DNA from: Flemingiibacterium sp045634345
GTDB taxonomy: Bacteria; Bacillota; Clostridia; Oscillospirales; CAG-272
DNA: 16,972 nt
NCBI GenBank assembly: GCA_045634345.1
Contig: JAZRAB010000142.1
Location: 1-16,972, forward strand
Direction of reading: 5' to 3'
The position numbers were made by a program, and so were the translations under genes. The notes under the pieces are model-generated. The model saw only the letters and a list, made by a program, of their open reading frames with translations. It searched no databases and was not told the origin of the DNA. Below are positions 7,685 to 15,114 of the stretch, in pieces; position 1 is the stretch's first letter; the number at the start of each line of letters is the position of its first letter.

Positions 7685-10249
7685 CTATCTTTCGAGGAAC
7701 TCACGTATACAGCGCTCTACCTCTTCAACCTCTGCGCGAAGTCCGCGCGCGGAAACGCGAATGGCACCGTTGCCGAGTATGATAAGCTGTTCCTGTGCAT
7801 CCGAGGTTGCAACACGGACACGGTGGTTTTTCGACAGCTCTTTTGAGACTTTTTCAATATAGGTATCGGCGGTTTCGGCTTCCTTGGTGTAAACGACGGT
7901 TAGACTGTTTACTCGCTCGGTGTCGCCGTGACTTCTCTTGACCTTGTATGCATCGAAAACAACAATAACCTCGCAGCCCCGAAAACCGCGGTAATTGCAA
8001 AGGCGGTCGATGAGCGTATTTCTCGCAATGTCAAGGCTCTTTTCTTCGGCGAGCAGACGAAGGTCGTCCCAAGCATAGATGATATTGTACCCATCAACGA
8101 GCAGATACTCCGAGCCGCTGTAGCTTCGTGCGGCAGGGACAGAACGCTTTTTAGGTGTCGGGACTGCCGATTTTACTCTAGGCTCGTTGAAATTCCGCTT
8201 CTTTATCTGACCGTACGTGCGCTCGAAAATACGCATAAGCTCGTCGTCAGTCGCAACAGCGCGCAGGTATCTCTCGGCGCGGTCTTCGGCTTCATCAGCG
8301 CCCGGCGTGACAAGCTCCACTCCGCTGTCGATATGCTTGTGCGCCCATACCTCGTCCCATTTTACAACAAATCCTGCACCGTGCTCGCAGAAGACCGAGT
8401 CTGCGGGATTTTCCGTGTCGCGGTCAGCATCGTAGCCAATCTCTGCGATAACCGTGTCGGGCTCGGTCGCTTCCTCGTAGCCTCGCAGGGAAGTGAAGAG
8501 CTTGCCCGTGCCCTTGGTATACCCAATCAGCTCACGGTGATATGTGCGCATTTTTGAAGCCGGCACCGCACCGGTGAGCACCATGCAGTCCGGCATGGTT
8601 TCCGGCTCACCAAATTTGCCGCCCATCTGGGTTATGTCTGTCATTGCACGCCCGATGTTTTCGGCAGGCACCTCAAGTCTGAAGTCGTACCACGGCTCAA
8701 GCAGGACAGATTCGGCGGAACGAAGTCCTTGACGGAGCGCACGCCATGTAGCTTGACGGAAGTCGCCGCCCTCGGTATGCTTTGGGTGCGCACGACCTGC
8801 AATGAGGGTTATTTTCATGTCGGTTATCGGCGAGCCTGTCAGCGGGCCGATATGCGTCTTTTCGTAAAGGTGCGAGAGAACAAGCCGCTTGAAATTTCCG
8901 GGCAAATCACATTCGCCGTCAACGGCGAATTTTAATCCCTCACCGCGTGGGAGCGGTTCGAGAAGCAGCTGTACCTCGGCATAGTGGCGAAGCGGCTCAT
9001 AGTGACCGACACCCACTACGGCAGAGCGTATTGTCTCCTTATACGATATGCTTCCGTCGCTGAACGTGACGTTCATATTAAAGCGCTCCGCTATCATGCG
9101 TGTCAAGACTTCAAGCTGTACCTCTCCCATAATGCCGAAGTATATCTCACCGCGGCGTTCATTGTACATGATGTGAAGCGCCGGCTCTTCCGCTTCAAGC
9201 TCGCGGAATTTTATAAGCGCTGTGTGGGTATCGACTCCGTCCGGAAGGTCAACACGGTAGGACAGAACCGGTTCGAGATGCGCCGCGCCTGAGTCCTTTT
9301 CAACTCCAAGTCCTTGCCCCGGGTAAGCGCAGGATATGCCGGTTATGGCACATACAGTGCCTGCGTCGGCCTCGGTCACGGTCTTGTATTTTTCACCGGA
9401 ATAAATCCGTATACCGTTTACCTTTTCACTCCATGTACTGCCGTCGGGGAGTACTCCGGAGAGGGTGTCTTTTACTTTGAGCGTGCCGCCGGTTATCTTT
9501 ATATGCGCAATCTTATCGGATTTGTCCTGCGTTATCTTATATACCCTTGCACCGAAGGTCTCACCGTATTCCGGTGGCTTAACATATTTTGCGATGCCGT
9601 CGAGAAGAATATTTACACCGTCCCCTCGAAGTGCCGAGCCGAAAAAGCAGGGGAACAGCCGTCTTTTCAGGACGGCATTTTGTATGTCCGAATCACGGAA
9701 GCCGTCACCCGCAATAAAGCTTTCCATAAGCGGCTCATCGCACATGGCAAGCTCATCCGCAAAGCTGTCGAGCGTCATGGCGTTAAAGTCAACACAGCCG
9801 TCTCCGAGCTTATATTTAAGCTCATCCATAAGCTCGCGGTGGGAGAGCGCGGTGATATCCATTTTGTTAATGAATATGACGGTTGGAATCGAATAGCTCT
9901 CAAGCAGACGCCAAAGGGTTGACGTATGGCTTTGCACGCCGTCCGTACCGCTTATTACGAGCAGAGCGCAGTCAATGACGCGCAGAACGCGCTCGGTTTC
10001 GGGCGAAAAGTCAACGTGCCCCGGCGTATCGAGCAGCGTAAATTCCACGTTGCCGTGCGTGAAGGATGCACCGCTTGAAAATATCGTTATGCCTCGATCA
10101 CGCTCTATTGAATTGGTGTCAAGGTAAGAACTGCCCTTGTTGACTGATCCGAGGCTCCGCAGAATGCCGGTTTTATAGAGTATCGCCTCGGAAAGCGTAG
10201 TCTTTCCCGAGTCAACATGAGCTATAATGCCAATAGTAAGCTTGTTCAT
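7685..10249 (-). CDS. TetM/EF-G-like GTPase fused to a YacP/Rae1-type NYN RNase
   Basis: The protein has 854 residues. The N-terminal ~590 match the ribosomal-protection (TetM/TetO) branch of EF-G-like GTPases: P-loop AHVDSGKTT (10-18), switch I RGITI (52-56), DTPGH (74-78), NKMD (128-131), then domains II-V with the domain IV loop AHPKHTEGGDFRQ (487-499). A linker (about 600-710) carries C621, H623, H637 and H639. Residues 715-854 form a NYN/PIN-like nuclease domain like YacP/Rae1: VDGYN (718-722), VFDAY (764-768), ETADTYIEK (792-800) and VATSD (813-817), so all the expected acidic residues are present. In Rae1, from family knowledge, this domain cuts mRNA in the ribosomal A site. I infer an A-site GTPase carrying an A-site nuclease. 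As I recall TetM, its drug-displacing Ser-Pro-Val loop reads differently here, which argues against tetracycline resistance. The start overlaps the reductase stop (TGATG). Confidence 0.9.
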   Translation of the reverse strand: MNKLTIGIIAHVDSGKTTLSEAILYKTGILRSLGSVNKGSSYLDTNSIERDRGITIFSSGASFTHGNVEFTLLDTPGHVDFSPETERVLRVIDCALLVISGTDGVQSHTSTLWRLLESYSIPTVIFINKMDITALSHRELMDELKYKLGDGCVDFNAMTLDSFADELAMCDEPLMESFIAGDGFRDSDIQNAVLKRRLFPCFFGSALRGDGVNILLDGIAKYVKPPEYGETFGARVYKITQDKSDKIAHIKITGGTLKVKDTLSGVLPDGSTWSEKVNGIRIYSGEKYKTVTEADAGTVCAITGISCAYPGQGLGVEKDSGAAHLEPVLSYRVDLPDGVDTHTALIKFRELEAEEPALHIMYNERRGEIYFGIMGEVQLEVLTRMIAERFNMNVTFSDGSISYKETIRSAVVGVGHYEPLRHYAEVQLLLEPLPRGEGLKFAVDGECDLPGNFKRLVLSHLYEKTHIGPLTGSPITDMKITLIAGRAHPKHTEGGDFRQATWRALRQGLRSAESVLLEPWYDFRLEVPAENIGRAMTDITQMGGKFGEPETMPDCMVLTGAVPASKMRTYHRELIGYTKGTGKLFTSLRGYEEATEPDTVIAEIGYDADRDTENPADSVFCEHGAGFVVKWDEVWAHKHIDSGVELVTPGADEAEDRAERYLRAVATDDELMRIFERTYGQIKKRNFNEPRVKSAVPTPKKRSVPAARSYSGSEYLLVDGYNIIYAWDDLRLLAEEKSLDIARNTLIDRLCNYRGFRGCEVIVVFDAYKVKRSHGDTERVNSLTVVYTKEAETADTYIEKVSKELSKNHRVRVATSDAQEQLIILGNGAIRVSARGLRAEVEEVERCIREFLER

Positions 10250-11274
10250 CAGACGATCGTTTTGCCGGCGAGGATATTTTTGTAATCCTCCAGATTCTTT
10301 TTAAGAAGCTTGGGCACGTTAAGCTCGTAGGGGCATCTTTTCATGCACTGACCGCATTCGATACAGTTTTCGATTTTTGACATCTCATTCTGCCAATATT
10401 CGGTCAGCCAGTCCTTTGACGGTGCACGGCGAAGCATCTGCGAGATGCGTGCGCATTGGAATATGGTGATATCCATAGGACATGGGGCGCAGTAACCGCA
10501 GCTGCGGCAGAATTCTGTGCCGAGCTGTTCTTTGTCCGCTTCAATCCGTGCAAGCATGGCATCATCAAGTACAGGTTCATCGTGCATAAGCGACAACCAT
10601 TCTTCAAGCTCGCGCTCACGCTGTATGCCCCAAATCGGTACAACATTATCAAACTGCGATATAAAAGCGTAAGCGACACGGAAATCGGTGATGAGTCCGC
10701 CGGCAAGCGCCTTCATCGCAATGAATCCGACATTGTTTTTGCGACAGAGATCAACGAGTGCGATCTCGCGCTCACTCGAAATATAGGATAGCGGAAACTG
10801 TACGGTTTCATAAAGTCCCGATACTGCCGCTTCCTCGGCAACGTCAATCTTATGCGAAGTTAAGCCGATGTGGCGTATCATTCCTTGCCGCTTTAAGTCC
10901 TCCATGCACTCATACATGCCTGTGCCGTCATCGGGACGGTAACACTGACCGGCGATGTGGAATTGATAGATATCGACATAATCAGTCTTTAATTTTGTGA
11001 GTGAGGTTTCGATGTGTGCTTTTATATCATCGGGAGTTTTCGCACCGGTTTTGGTTGCTATGGTGATATTGTCACGCACATCAGAAAGTGCGATGCCGCA
11101 TTTTTCCTCGCTGTCGGAATATGCACGGGCTGTATCAAAAAAGGTCATACCGCCCTCATATGCGCGGCGAAGCAGCTTTACTGCCGTGGCGGTGTCATCT
11201 CGCTGAATCGGCAGTGCGCCGAAAGCGTTCTGGGGAGTTGTTATGTCTGTTGTACCGAGAGTTACTGTTCTCAT
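10249..11274 (-). CDS. Aldo/keto reductase with C-terminal Fe-S motifs
   Basis: This 341-residue protein has an aldo/keto reductase TIM barrel followed by a ferredoxin-like tail. The likely catalytic tetrad is D47, Y52, K75 and H106 (in FFDTARAYSDSEEK, ATKTG and DIYQFH). The tail has C256-x2-C259-x2-C262-x2-C265-P and the classic C304-x2-C307-x2-C310-x3-C314-P, enough ligands for one or two [4Fe-4S] clusters. It probably reduces a carbonyl with NAD(P)H or exchanges electrons through the clusters; the substrate cannot be read from sequence. ATG 11274 has AGGAGA at 9-10 bases upstream. It is the first gene of a two-gene operon with the GTPase-NYN gene. Similar Fe-S reductases are common in anaerobic Clostridia. 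Confidence 0.92.
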   Translation of the reverse strand: MRTVTLGTTDITTPQNAFGALPIQRDDTATAVKLLRRAYEGGMTFFDTARAYSDSEEKCGIALSDVRDNITIATKTGAKTPDDIKAHIETSLTKLKTDYVDIYQFHIAGQCYRPDDGTGMYECMEDLKRQGMIRHIGLTSHKIDVAEEAAVSGLYETVQFPLSYISSEREIALVDLCRKNNVGFIAMKALAGGLITDFRVAYAFISQFDNVVPIWGIQRERELEEWLSLMHDEPVLDDAMLARIEADKEQLGTEFCRSCGYCAPCPMDITIFQCARISQMLRRAPSKDWLTEYWQNEMSKIENCIECGQCMKRCPYELNVPKLLKKNLEDYKNILAGKTIV

Positions 11275-11307
11275 TGATTTTTCTCCTGCGAAAATATTGT
11301 TACATTA

Positions 11308-11336
11308 ATTATAGCATATTATTTTTTTGATGTCAA
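11308..11336 (-). promoter_or_regulatory. Consensus promoter of the reductase-GTPase operon
   Basis: On the minus strand, TTGACA (11331-11336) and TATAAT (11308-11313) are 17 bases apart, with TG one base before the -10. This is a full match to the sigma-A consensus with an extended -10, so strong, probably constitutive, transcription is expected. The start would be near 11301, about 27 bases before the reductase ATG. The -35 box is also read as codons at the very end of the phage-derived frame upstream. Confidence 0.85.
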
Positions 11337-12626
11337 TAAATTTGAGCTTGTCGGGGGCGCTCCGAGCGTTGCTGCTCCATCCGACTCATTCACCGGTGCA
11401 GGCTCATACCGCAGCTCCGATGCAGGCGTACCGCGCAAGTCGGGACGGATGGGGAAATCATCACCAAGGGGAGAAAGTGATTTTGGGGTATTGACATTTG
11501 GCGGAGGTTGTGATATACTATTAGCAGGAAGTTCTTTCTTTGAATCCGTAGCGAGATTCTCGCCATATGCGGTTTCTAAATTTGAACTTCCGTTTTTTAT
11601 TTCAACCTCGTTATTTGTATCTTTAGACAACAAATATTCAGCATAATCAAATGGCATGCCGTCTCGCATAACGTCAGGTTCAAAAACAGTGACTGTTGTG
11701 TGATATTCCTCTCCCTTGCCATCTTTCACAATATAATTTTCATTTATCGAACTGTCAAATTCAATAACAGCAACACATTCCTTGCCACTACTAATAGTTA
11801 CAAAGAATACAAAATTATCAGGAGCAGGAATGATTTTAATTTCACCGTCTTTTGTCTTTATGGTTTTTGTTCTGTTTGTTTGCTGTATTGCTATCTCTGG
11901 CGAATTGAGTTTATCTATAACCTCTAAAATTTCTTCCGGCTTCATTGCATGGAAACGAATTCTGGTTCCATCCTTTGCTATGTATGGTTTTCCTTCCTGT
12001 TGCGCTTGTTTAGCTTTTTTTACTTGCATTGCCAAAGGTTTATTAGAGATATCTACGCCCGCATTTTTCACCGTATTAATTATTGCTTCGGGAGTATAAG
12101 AAGACACAGGGAAATACGAATCGTCTTCAAATCTTCTACGATTTGACTTCTCTAAAAAATCTAAAACATCGTCCTTTGTAATATTATAGGGGTTTACAAT
12201 ATGCTCGGTACCATTCACCTCTTTGACAGAAAGGGAATACTTCACCTCACCGTCCTCGACGGTGTTTTTTTGTACCTCGCTCTCGCGGTACATCTTGTCA
12301 AAGATGTGCTTGACCTTTTCAAGCTGGCGTGCTTCCTTGCTTCCTGCTGTGACTACCTTCGCAAGATAATTGATTTCGTCATAGATCTTCTGGAACACGT
12401 TTCTGTGCTCGGTGGAGAGATTTCTGACGAAAGCCTCATCCGTGAAAATGTACTCGCCGACGAGCTCCGCTGTAAGCTCCGCATCAAGGTCAGCGTTCTC
12501 GATATTGGAATACAGACTCTTTATGCGCTCCGTCGCCTTTCCGAGCGTTCCGGCGCGGCGTGCGTACTCCTGCACTGCGGTACGAAGCTCGTTATAAAAC
12601 TCCGTGCCCTCAAAGACGTGCGTTAT
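11319..12626 (-). pseudogene. Truncated phage-type polyvalent protein remnant
   Basis: The frame from GTG 12575 gives 418 residues, but sensible protein sequence continues 17 codons further upstream (HVFEGTEFYNELRTA) to a stop at 12627-12629. The real N-terminus is therefore missing and the GTG start is doubtful. The N-terminal part (EYIFTDEAFVRNLS..., DEINYLAKVVTAGSKEARQ) and the VKYSL motif resemble large polyvalent proteins of Clostridia phages and conjugative elements. The middle region (about 150-345) recalls the BECR-fold nuclease domains found at their C-termini, and a NSISQPPPNVNT tail follows. The last ~50 residues, rich in Pro and Ser, run through repeat-like DNA into the next promoter. 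The DNA from 11570 to 12200 is visibly more AT-rich than its neighbours. No other phage gene is present. It is probably a decaying insertion. Confidence 0.65.
11338..11378. repeat. Copy of a short dispersed motif
   Basis: AAATTTGAGCTTGTCGGGG (11338-11356) recurs at 16848-16866 with one mismatch. CTCCGAGCGTTGCTGCTCC (11360-11378) matches the reverse complement of 212-230 at 17 of 19 positions and 16887-16905 at about 14 of 19. This copy lies in the last codons of the phage-derived frame, which suggests that the frame's tail is really repeat DNA. Confidence 0.45.
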
Positions 12627-12716
12627 CTACACCATAATATTTTTATTTCATGTAATTTTTCGCAAAATGCGGTACATAATAAAAACGCAAGATAATTTTC
12701 GGAAAGGAACTTTATA

Positions 12717-14846
12717 ATGAAATCAAAAATATTCGGCGTGTTGCAGCGTGTCGGACGCTCCTTTATGCTTCCGATTGCACTGCTTCCTGTGGCGGGACTG
12801 CTGCTTGGCATAGGCAGCTCGTTCACAAATGCAACTACTCTCGAAACCTACGGCCTTGACGGGGTCATCTACGAGGGTGGTATACTCTATACCATACTTG
12901 ATATTATGGCGAAGACTGGCAGTGCGGTTTTCGATAACCTTGCACTGCTTTTCGCAATCGGCGTTGCTATTGGTATGGCTAAAAAAGAAAAGGAAGTCGC
13001 CGCTCTGTCGGGGGCGATTGCCTACCTTATTATGAACACTGCTATAAGTGCGCTTATTAGCGCACACGGCGGCGTTGAATCAATGGCTGCGAACTCTACC
13101 ACCACCGCGCTCGGTATCCCCACTCTGCAAATGGGTGTATTCGGCGGTATTATCGTCGGTCTCGGCGTGGCGGCACTTCATAACCGATTCTATAAGATAG
13201 AGCTTCCGCAGGTTCTTGCTTTCTTCGGCGGTACAAGATTTGTACCGATAATATGCAGTCTTGTCTATCTTGTTGTCGGCATAGTAATGTTTTTCGTTTG
13301 GCCGATAGTACAAGGCTGGATAGCAAGTCTCGGAAACCTCGTGCTTGCATCCGGTTACGCCGGCACTTGGATATACGGTATCATCGAGCGTGCTCTTATT
13401 CCTTTCGGACTTCATCACGTATTTTATATGCCCTTCTGGCAGACTGAAGTCGGCGGCTCTATGATTGTTGACGGCAACCTCATACAGGGCGCACAGAATA
13501 TATTCTTCGCAGAGCTTGCGTCGAAATCTACCGAACAGTTCTCGGTTTCGGCGACACGCTTTATGTCCGGTAAATTCCCATTCATGATATTCGGTCTTCC
13601 TGCCGCGGCATACGCGATGTACCGCACCGCACGTCCCGAAAAGCGCAAGATAGTCGGCGGACTTCTTCTCTCTGCGGCACTCACCGCTATGCTGACGGGT
13701 ATCACCGAGCCTATCGAGTTCACATTCCTCTTTGTCTCACCGATACTCTACGTGATACACTGTATTCTCGCCGGACTTTCCTATATGCTCATGCACATCT
13801 TCAATGTAGGTGTAGGCATGACCTTTTCGGGCGGTATAATCGACCTCACTCTTTTTGGTATTCTGCAAGGAAACGCAAAGACCAATTGGATATGGATAGT
13901 CATAGTCGGTCTTGTCTATGCGGTGGTTTACTATTTCTTGTTCAGTATTATGATACGGAAGCTCAATCTGAAAACACCCGGACGTGAGGCTGATGACGAG
14001 GAGACCAAGCTGTATACACGTAAGGACGTCGAAGCACGTAAGGCGGCAAAGGATGCGGACGATATAACGAGTGCGCTGATTCTTCACGGTCTCGGCGGCA
14101 AGGACAATATTGCGGACATCGACTGCTGTGCCACGAGACTCCGTGTCACCGTCAAAAACCCTGCGCATGTGAGCGAATCGCACCTTAAGAGAAGCGGTGC
14201 ATCGGGTGTCATCCGTAAGGGCGAGGGTGTGCAGGTCATCTACGGTCCGCGTGTTTCTGTTGTGAAATCAAATCTTGAGGATTTCATTGATTCGCCAGCC
14301 GCTGCTCGCACCGAGGAGCTGATTGCCGCACATTCCGGAGATGTTCCGTCGGAGAATGGCAATAAAACGGATGTAGGAAGTATGATGCTGACCTCGCCGC
14401 TCACCGGTAAAATAGTACTGCTTGACATGGTTGAGGACGACGTTTTCTCGCAGCGTATGCTCGGGGACGGTACGGCAATCGAGCCGAGCGAGGGTAAGCT
14501 CTATTCTCCGTGCGACGGTACGGTTGAAACGGTGTTCGATACGCGGCATGCGGTCAATATCAAGGGCGTGGACGGGTGCGAAATATTGCTCCACATCGGC
14601 ATTGATACCGTAAAGCTGAACGGTAAGTATTTTACCGCTCATGTAAATTCGGGGCAGACTGTCAAGCGTGGCGACCTCCTGCTTTCTTTCGATATGAAGG
14701 GCATTAAGAACGAGGGGTACAAGCTTACCTCGCCGATTGTTGTCTGCAACAGCGACGAGTACGGAGAAATAAAAACGGTCGTCAGCGGTGATGTGCGCGT
14801 CGGACGCGACCTTATGAGGCTCACAAAGAAAGGGAATGATAAATGA
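12717..14846 (+). CDS. ptsG: PTS sugar transporter EIICBA, glucose/GlcNAc type
   Basis: This membrane permease imports and phosphorylates a hexose. The 709-residue chain has the EIIC channel (1 to about 415, some ten spans, with the GITEPIEFTF signature at 328-337), EIIB (about 445-525) and EIIA (about 555-705). The EIIB phosphocysteine lies in DIDCCATRLRV, most likely C471 with an unusual Cys neighbour C470. In EIIA the active His is H626 (LLHIGID) and the partner is H611. This order and length match B. subtilis PtsG; the related GlcNAc permease has the same design, so the exact sugar is open. ATG 12717 has AAAGGAAC just upstream. I see no strong promoter, riboswitch or antiterminator-type hairpin in the 90 bases before it. 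It overlaps ptsH by 4 bases (ATGA). Confidence 0.92.
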   Translation: MKSKIFGVLQRVGRSFMLPIALLPVAGLLLGIGSSFTNATTLETYGLDGVIYEGGILYTILDIMAKTGSAVFDNLALLFAIGVAIGMAKKEKEVAALSGAIAYLIMNTAISALISAHGGVESMAANSTTTALGIPTLQMGVFGGIIVGLGVAALHNRFYKIELPQVLAFFGGTRFVPIICSLVYLVVGIVMFFVWPIVQGWIASLGNLVLASGYAGTWIYGIIERALIPFGLHHVFYMPFWQTEVGGSMIVDGNLIQGAQNIFFAELASKSTEQFSVSATRFMSGKFPFMIFGLPAAAYAMYRTARPEKRKIVGGLLLSAALTAMLTGITEPIEFTFLFVSPILYVIHCILAGLSYMLMHIFNVGVGMTFSGGIIDLTLFGILQGNAKTNWIWIVIVGLVYAVVYYFLFSIMIRKLNLKTPGREADDEETKLYTRKDVEARKAAKDADDITSALILHGLGGKDNIADIDCCATRLRVTVKNPAHVSESHLKRSGASGVIRKGEGVQVIYGPRVSVVKSNLEDFIDSPAAARTEELIAAHSGDVPSENGNKTDVGSMMLTSPLTGKIVLLDMVEDDVFSQRMLGDGTAIEPSEGKLYSPCDGTVETVFDTRHAVNIKGVDGCEILLHIGIDTVKLNGKYFTAHVNSGQTVKRGDLLLSFDMKGIKNEGYKLTSPIVVCNSDEYGEIKTVVSGDVRVGRDLMRLTKKGNDK

Positions 14847-15100
14847 AAAGCTTCAGCTACACTATAAAGGACGAGGTTGGGATTCATGCCCGTCCCGCGG
14901 GAATGCTCGTGAACAAAGCAAAGGAAACGGGAAGTCGTGTTACGCTAAAAAAAGGCGACAAGAGCGCTGATGCCGCAAAGTTATTTGGGATTATGAGTCT
15001 CGGAGTAAAATGCGGCGATACCGTCGAGGTGAGCGTTGACGGCGGAGATGAAGAGACAGCACTACAGGCAATGAGGGAATTTTTTGAAGCAAATCTTTAA
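14843..15100 (+). CDS. ptsH: Phosphocarrier protein HPr
   Basis: HPr carries phosphate from enzyme I to EIIA. The 85-residue protein has the active site GIHARPAG with H15. By alignment on the conserved MSLG motif, the residue at the regulatory Ser46 position is Lys46 (AAKLFGIMSLG instead of LKSIMGVMSLG in B. subtilis, quoted from memory). ATP-dependent phosphorylation by HPr kinase at this site is therefore not possible on this protein. The ATG overlaps the ptsG stop as ATGA, so translation is coupled, and ptsI follows 14 bases after the stop. The catalytic role is secure; the missing serine suggests that carbon catabolite control works differently or through another HPr/Crh. Confidence 0.95.
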   Translation: MKSFSYTIKDEVGIHARPAGMLVNKAKETGSRVTLKKGDKSADAAKLFGIMSLGVKCGDTVEVSVDGGDEETALQAMREFFEANL

Positions 15101-15114
15101 AGTGGAGGTCACAG

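Noticed and set aside
7928..8557. Plus-strand open frames inside the GTPase-NYN gene (also 9314-9922)
   Set aside because: They are antisense to a well-supported conserved protein and show no ribosome-binding site or family resemblance.
11491..11519. Plus-strand TTGACA, 17 bases, TATACT, sharing a 17-base identity (11507-11523) with the rimP promoter (317-333)
   Set aside because: It lies inside the codons of the phage-derived frame on the other strand (ANSISQPPPNVNT), and no plus-strand gene follows. I treat it as chance, although a cryptic promoter giving antisense RNA cannot be excluded.
12201..12695. Plus-strand open frame of 164 codons opposite the phage-derived remnant
   Set aside because: It shows no recognisable motif, and the opposite strand carries the readable phage-like protein.
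12627..12716. Promoter, riboswitch or GlcT-type antiterminator before ptsG
   Set aside because: I found only weak -10-like AT-rich hexamers and a 4-bp CGCA/TGCG stem; no terminator hairpin or credible -35/-10 pair.
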